From contig NC_043742.1 of assembly GCF_004337985.1 (NCBI RefSeq), forward strand, positions 1,164,176 to 1,228,175: DNA of 64,000 bases, given 5' to 3'. Both the position numbers and the translations under genes were made by a program. This DNA is from Pyricularia pennisetigena (Eukaryota > Ascomycota > Sordariomycetes > Magnaporthales > Pyriculariaceae). Under the pieces are notes generated by a model that was not told the DNA's origin, ran no database searches, and was given only the letters and a program-made list of their open reading frames with translations. Position 1 is the stretch's first letter, and each line of letters begins with the position of its first letter. Shown one piece after another: positions 58,412-64,000 of the stretch.

Positions 58412-58548
58412 CTAAACTAAGGAGAAGAGAGAAATTACAATTAACGACGCGCTTAAATCCGGCGTTAGTGGACCCTTTGTCCGATCCCTGGTTCGGCGTG
58501 GAACCGAGTCGTGATTTTAAGGGTAGGTCTGGGGGCTTAATCTTCACA
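58412..58548 (+). repeat. LTR2c, 3' part only
   Basis: Starts CTAAACTAAGGAGAAGAGAG directly after the gypsy 3' LTR, corresponding to position ~60 of the 209-bp LTR2, and ends AATCTTCACA. The missing 5' third is not on the other side of the gypsy element, where a LINE fragment is found instead. Confidence 0.85.
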
Positions 58549-58603
58549 TTATTTACTTTTTCCGTCTTTTTTAGGATTTTATTTTTCGTTTATTTCTTTT
58601 TTA

Positions 58604-60447
58604 ACGTGGATATACAATACCCCGCGCACTTATCGAACCAAATTGCAGAATTAATTTAACCACGCGTTTCTTCCACCACAATAAAATGTTAACCAATATT
58701 AAAAAATCTTAAATATTCCTTATTATTAAAATTATTTAATCGGCCCGAATAATTAATTGTCGAATTGCTGTAAAAGCTTTCGGTGTACCGGAATTAACAT
58801 TTCGCGACAGAATAAACGGAATGGCCCTTTTGGCTAATCGTCGGCCTAATATTTAAAAATTAATAAAAAGCGAAAAAAATATAATTATTTAATACATTTT
58901 GGACCTGGATTTCCGAGAATTTCCGCTTTAAATCGTTAACGTGGCCGTAATGGCCGATTATATCCTCGCTGTGCGGAACGCGTAACCGGTCGGGATTCGT
59001 TAGGGGAATCGTTTCGTCCAACGACGCACAAAGCTAAAAACGCGTTTTTTTCGCGTTTACGATTTTTAAAAGGTTTTATACGAAAATTTTAACGCGTTAA
59101 ACGCGTGGTTTTAATTGGTGGCCAATATAAAGGCCAAATACGGTATCCACGATTGCGATATTTACAATTTTAACGAAACCGGTTTTATAATAAATTAGAT
59201 TTGCGGTGGAATAATTATATCCGGGTCCGAAAAACGCGGAAAAAGCAAAAAAATATAGCCTGGCAATCGGGAATAGGTTATTATAATTTGTTGCATTAAT
59301 AATAACGGTTACGATATACCCCTATTTTTTATCGTTAAAAGCGTCCACCATTTTGCGAATTGGTATATAAAGGGCGGTTTCCCCGCATTTTGGCGTATAA
59401 AAATTACCCTTAATGGATGGACAAATAATAAAATAAATTTGGATTAGGTTTAGCATTTTAACAATTATATAAAATCGCGGATAAAAGGCGCATATAAAAT
59501 ATTAATATTCGATGGGTATAGCAATTACCAATTTCCCGAATTTAGAAATTATTGCAAAAATTATAATATTATTCCGCTTTGTTTACCTATTTATTTATTT
59601 TACTTAATTTAACCATTTAATATCGGAATATTTAATATATTAAAACGGGCGTACGGTTAAAAAATTAACGATTTTATCCGGGTTTATATTACTAATATTA
59701 GCAAAATCGAATTTTTTTGGCATTTGCAACGGTTTACAAAAAGTTTATAATAAAAGAAAATATGGTTGGGGGTTTTCGAGGGGCCGGGATCATCCTTTAT
59801 AACCCGGAAACGGTTATATTTAAACTGGATATTAAATTACGGACATTTTCACCCGAAAAACCTGTTTTTCCCAATACCGATACCTGGGTTTTTTAAACGC
59901 CGTATAACCCGACAAAAACGGTTTATCAATTAACGTTTATCAAATATCGGATTTCTCGTTATTAAAGCAATTTACCAACGCCTATTTTTAAAATTGTAAA
60001 ATAGTTGGCGAAAGGTATGGACGGAATAGCGCATTAAATTACATTTTTGTCAGCAGAGGTCCGCAGTTTTCGGAAGGCCAACGAAGTATTTAACAAACGA
60101 CGCAGGGTTAAAAAAACACGTGTCCGCGAAGGAGAAGCATTTACTGTACAAAAGGTTCAAAGTTTGTTGCAATTAAACAATGCGGATAATCCGATATAGG
60201 AGGAAAAAGGTGAAAATAGGGTGGGAAATAATGCACGACTGGCGGTTAAAAGGCGCTGTGGTAACTATGGCAAAACAGGACATAATGCACGCACCTGCCA
60301 GGAAGATGCAGAAATATCTAATGTATTGAATTCCATTACTGTTTAGGTAAATTAATAAGTATCGGCGTTGCAATTGAAATTGGAAGTTGTGTTAAGGTAG
60401 CAAAGTGCGCGGGGTACTGTCCTGCGCGGGGTACTATACATCCACGT
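58604..60447 (+). mobile_element. pogo1c: pogo1 copy, heavily RIP-mutated
   Basis: 1844 bp between TA dinucleotides (58602-58603 and 60448-60449). Sixteen bases shorter than pogo1a/b because the left end has one subterminal TACCCCG unit where the others have two; the right end keeps both. No start-to-stop frame longer than a few dozen codons remains. Landmarks: RIKLKTRFF-like text near 59030, YNFNETGFII near 59165 (first Asp changed to Asn), and a knuckle CGNYGKTGHNARTC near 60252 with one Cys lost to Tyr. Confidence 0.88.
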
Positions 60448-60449
60448 TA

Positions 60450-60524
60450 TTGGAAGTTATTAATAGTAGTGGAGGTAAAATTATAATAATACAAGTAAAC
60501 TTATAATTATGCAAGCATATTAAT
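60450..60524. other. Short AT-rich spacer
   Basis: Between pogo1c and LTR2d; nothing seen. Confidence 0.4.
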
Positions 60525-60733
60525 TGTGAGGATTAAGCCCCCAGACCTACCCTCAGAATTACGACTCGGCTCCACGCCGAGCCAGGGATCGGACAAAGGG
60601 TCCACTAACGCCGGATTTAAACGCGTTTTTCCAGCGCGTCGTTAATTGTAATTTCTCTCTTTTCCTCAATTTAGAATCTTCGTTAATAGCGCCTAATATA
60701 TTAAGGTTCTCCAATGTACGCCTGGCCGTGACA
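60525..60733 (-). mobile_element. Solo LTR2d
   Basis: 209 bp, reverse complement TGTCACGGCCAGGCGTAC...CTTAATCCTCACA. No clear 5-bp duplication: flanks TTAAT and ATTGC. The minus-strand frame that crosses it (60559-60849) is not a gene. Confidence 0.88.
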
Positions 60734-61362
60734 ATTGCGACAGAACAGACCCTAAATACAGGATTTGTCCAAATCCGGGCCAGTAAGCTGAATGCCAACG
60801 GTGTGACGTTAAAATTCCGGTCACATGTACAGGAGGGAAATGGCCCCATATTTAAATGAGTATCCAGGCCCAGAACTTGGACACCTTACCGGCACAAATT
60901 ATTGGCGGGGCCAGGTTAGGCACACCGACGAGTACGACGTAACTATTACAGTTATTGGGACATAGTTAAAGTTAGGTTCACGAATCAGTGATAAAATCCA
61001 AATACATGACGCAATAAATTCTAATTATGCATTAATACCAGCCTTACCGGTTATGATTCTGCTCGGTTAGTTTTCGTTTCGACACAAATTAACAGCTCCT
61101 AAAAAGGTCCAAAATTGTAAAAAGAAAAACTAACAACAATCGACAGGTTCGGAAATATAAAGAAAAGATAAAGGACTAAGGCCAATATAAAACCGTCCTA
61201 CAAATCCATAATTTACTTATATAGCTCCTTTAACGCCTTCACTTGTACCTTTACCTGCGCTGCCCATTTTTCCAAATTACCGATCTTATCGTTTACTTCC
61301 TTTTAAAACCTTTTTAACTGAGTTTTTCTCCTACACAATTACGTTAATAACATGTTTTATGC
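60734..61362. other. Low-RIP island and upstream part of R1 copy 2
   Basis: 60734-61100 has near-normal composition and protein-like plus-strand patches in two frames (TLNTGFVQIRASKLNANGVT; LNEYPGPELGHLTGTNYWRG), possibly a small broken gene; I do not assign it. 61200-61360 on the minus strand reads KIGNLEKWAAQVKVQVKALK, a coiled-coil patch that may continue the unknown R1 frame and is absent from copy 1, where pogo2 and LINE A intervene. Confidence 0.35.
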
Positions 61363-61399
61363 TATTTATTAACAAAATCACAAATATTTATTCGCTATT

Positions 61400-62560
61400 A
61401 AATACCTTTAATTGTTTTACATGTTCCTGTAACCGTCGAAAAAATAGCTGTTTATAATGCTGCTTATCGTGCTATTTACAGCGTTATTTATAATGCTGCT
61501 GCATAATCTGTTTCACAACCTGTACCAAACCTTTTGCACTTTTAACGGCCGTATCGTTTTTTACCGTCGTGCGCGGACTATTTTCCGACGAAAAATAATT
61601 TGGTGCCGGTTGCGAGGTTTTACTATAACCAAAATTTATTGTTTAAAAACCGTTGTTAAAAATAAAATTAGGAAATTCGACGTTTAAATGTACCTGGGTT
61701 AACGGCAAAGTTTAAAAATCCGATAAATTTGCAAAATCTTCCAAATCGAAACTGTGGAATTAAATTTCAAAATTAAATTATAATTAATCGAAAAATATAT
61801 TATCGGATTAATTTTGGTTGCTAATAATTTACGAAAAAATAGTACGAAAATTTTTATATTAATTTGTTTTTGGGCGATTATTTATTTAAAAACTAATTTT
61901 TAAACCGTCGGGGAAACGAATACAGGTTTAATTAAACCGCGCGTTAAATTTAAATTCGTTAATATTTTTAACCGCTACCTACGCCCCGTTAGTAAATGTA
62001 AACCCTGCATTAACCCCATTTTTATTAACAATATGGTTTTATTGGTGTAATTTCCCATAATATACCGAATAGGAGAAAACGCCACCGTATTATAACGAAT
62101 AAGGAATAGTTAACGGTTTTATCGTTATTAATAACCCGAATTTAGACCTAACCTCCCGTTTGGACCTTTTTTTGGCCCGGATGGCGTCCTTTTAATATTT
62201 TAAAACGGTAGCAGGTTTTTTTCCGCAGCAACCCGTTTTTCGATGCATTGTTGGATTACCAATTGGAGCTTTTTAACAATTTTCTGGGTTTAATTTACAA
62301 ATTTTATAATGCAATACCATTGTTTTTAACAAATTATTATTTTGCGCTCCAATTCGGCATTTTCCAAATGGATCGCGCGGAGCGTATGTATTTCGTTTAT
62401 TTTTTCGTAATTTTTTACCCGTTAAATCAAAATTTTTATCGAATAATTTTCCATATTTTATAACGGATATAATTTCTGTTATACGACTTTTTACCAATTA
62501 ATAAAAATTGGGGCGGGGCAATTAAGGTTTTATAAAATTGAAATAAACAAAAATATGGTA
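61400..62560 (-). pseudogene. Unidentified RIP-degraded frame in R1 copy 2
   Basis: Counterpart of 18550-19700 with the same helical patches and additional stops, for example at former Gln codons. A minus-strand frame at 62273-62497 stays open. No family recognised. Confidence 0.42.
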
Positions 62561-62843
62561 TTTAAACTAAATTTAGGATTTTAGGCCACTCGGGCTTATT
62601 ATATACGGGTTTCGAATTGGTTTTTTTTTCTTTTTTCTTTTTTTTTTGCTGCTTTCCCTCCTTTTACACATTTTAAAACGTGAGGCTTACGGAAAAATAA
62701 CCCCAAAAAGGATAATATTTGCATATTCGGTCACGATTAGCAAATAAAAATTAATAATACCAAAACATTAACTTTATTATATAAATACGCAAAATTTAAT
62801 TTCAAATTTTCAAAATTAAACGCCCGCTGTTACGTTATAGCCT

Positions 62844-64000
62844 TAAACCGACGATTATATTATTAAAATATTTCGTCCAACTTTTTATCGCCAATTTGCT
62901 CCTTTAACTAAACATCCCCGCGATAAAACCGGCCTGGCCTATAGTCCTTTTTCGATTAAAATATGCCCCGAATATTATCCGTAAAATCACGGTATTACGT
63001 TTCCTTTTTTACGTTATCCTAATACATTTTAAATTTGGCCAGCGCTTAGCCTAATAATATATTGCAATTTTTTTGCAATTCCGACATGCGACCACCGTTT
63101 TAAGCGATAAACGTATATATCCGCCCGCGCGCCGGGTGGTTTTAAATAAAGGCGAGGGTATTATATAAATTAAAAAATATCGGTTTATATTCGGGGATAA
63201 CTTAATACGAAACGGAATTAAAATAAAAATTGGCCAATTCGCGAAAAGTAGCGGTTTACGTTTAATATACCAATGGGTTTTCCTGCAACGCCGTCGACGA
63301 AATTTCGGTAAATATTTTTGGGTTTGCGGCCAAAATATCCGATACCGGTAGCAGTTTTAATTTAATAAACGATTTTTTATTTTATAAAAAATTATCGGTA
63401 ACCAATTCGACCAGTTCCAGGCCCAAATATCGGCGCAAAACTTCGGTAATTTCCTTCGCCGATAGCAAATTGGTAATATTAAAAAAATATACCGGGTTTT
63501 TCTAATGGGGTTTAAAATAAAACCGGAAAAAAACCGTAATTACGCGGGGTAAACCACGGGCGTTTATAAACGCTTTTTTTACGACGCATAACTGAAATTA
63601 CGTTTTATTAATAAAAGCAAAACACCACGTTACCGACGGTGGTTCGTTAATTAGGCGCAACCGTATACGGGTAACGACGCCTATTATAACCGCCGCCCCG
63701 CTACGTATAACGTACAGCAAATCGGGCTGGTTTTGCTAATTTATTTCGACGATAAACCCGTCCCATAAAACGATCCGTCCACCAATTATAAATTGGCATC
63801 CCAAACCGTAAAACCGGTTTAAAACGATATTTTAACCGGCCGTTAGGAAATAATTACCGGCACCGATACCGAAACAATTCCCGTAAAATAAAATTTTACG
63901 GTTAATAATAAAAATATTAATAATTTGCCCCAAAATACACCCGGGTTCCAAAACCAGCGTATTATCCCCTTTTATTCGTTACCTACATATTTTGCCCAAA
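62844..64000 (-). pseudogene. FAD-linked oxidase pseudogene, R1 copy 2, cut by the window end
   Basis: Counterpart of the copy-1 oxidase. The readable parts are the glycine-rich region near 63800-63880 and the following DLLYV--GG block near 63680-63730; the FAD-attachment motif lies beyond the window. It carries more RIP-type changes here than in copy 1. Confidence 0.65.

Larger units (their letters stand above)
61363..64000. repeat. R1 repeat copy 2, runs off the window
   Basis: Direct copy of 18508-21146, differing almost only by transitions. At 61363-61364 it holds the uninterrupted TA at which pogo2 inserted in copy 1. It contains the same two minus-strand relics and the same pyrimidine run (62622-62660). 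Confidence 0.88.

Noticed and set aside
60559..60849. 96-codon minus-strand frame
   Set aside because: Mostly the LTR2d sequence.
1..64000. tRNA or rRNA genes
   Set aside because: I looked for conserved tRNA arm patterns and rRNA-like stretches by eye and found none convincing; a covariance-model scan would be decisive.

Overview
The window looks like a gene-poor, AT-rich compartment of a filamentous ascomycete (Pezizomycotina) genome. The evidence is the fungal protein families present (SAT4/rhodopsin-type membrane protein, EthD domain, ferric reductase, BCS1-like ATPase, berberine-bridge-type oxidase), short spliceosomal introns, and a transposon set typical of these fungi (pogo/Fot1 DNA transposons, Tad1-like LINEs, a Ty3/gypsy chromovirus). 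Almost every repeat is riddled with C-to-T and G-to-A changes that turn CAA/CAG/TGG codons into stops. That is the signature of repeat-induced point mutation (RIP). All coordinates, reading frames and matches were worked out by eye, and family names rest on recalled motifs, not on searches.

Layout. 0.2-1.3 kb: BCS1-like AAA ATPase pseudogene (-) that has lost its ATPase core. 2.6-2.8 kb: 8-bp polypyrimidine tandem tract. 4.6-7.5 kb: divergent pair, a SAT4-family seven-helix membrane protein (-) and an EthD-domain protein (+). 9.2-11.0 kb: pogo1a. 11.25-17.2 kb: LINE copy A (+). 17.2-18.5 kb: 5'-truncated pogo2. 18.5-21.7 kb: first copy of a repeat (R1) that carries a ruined FAD-linked oxidase gene. 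21.7-34.9 kb: scattered RIP-worn single genes (coiled-coil protein, RING protein, ferric reductase and unidentified ones) plus a 15-bp minisatellite. 34.9-39.5 kb: pogo1d (-), an unknown gene relic, pogo1b (+). 41.3-47.3 kb: LINE copy B (-), with a 13-bp target-site duplication. 48.4-50.3 kb: pogo3. 50.6-51.2 kb: an intact two-exon gene for a small secreted cysteine-rich protein (-). 51.5-52.2 kb: nested solo LTRs. 52.6-58.4 kb: gypsy chromovirus inserted next to a LINE 5' fragment. 58.6-60.4 kb: pogo1c. 61.4-64.0 kb: second copy of R1, running off the window.

The most interesting single locus is the cysteine-rich secreted protein gene at 50.6-51.2 kb. It is a clean, spliceable gene sitting between LTR fragments in a region where nearly everything else is destroyed. 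Its protein has a signal peptide, a 12-residue Cys repeat, and a hydrophobic Cys-dense C-terminal segment resembling a CYSTM module. Other points of note: the chromovirus has a Tf1-like self-priming site and RIP-type losses of its integrase and protease catalytic residues; the R1 duplication preserves the empty target site of pogo2; and several transposon flanks do not match each other, pointing to past rearrangement.
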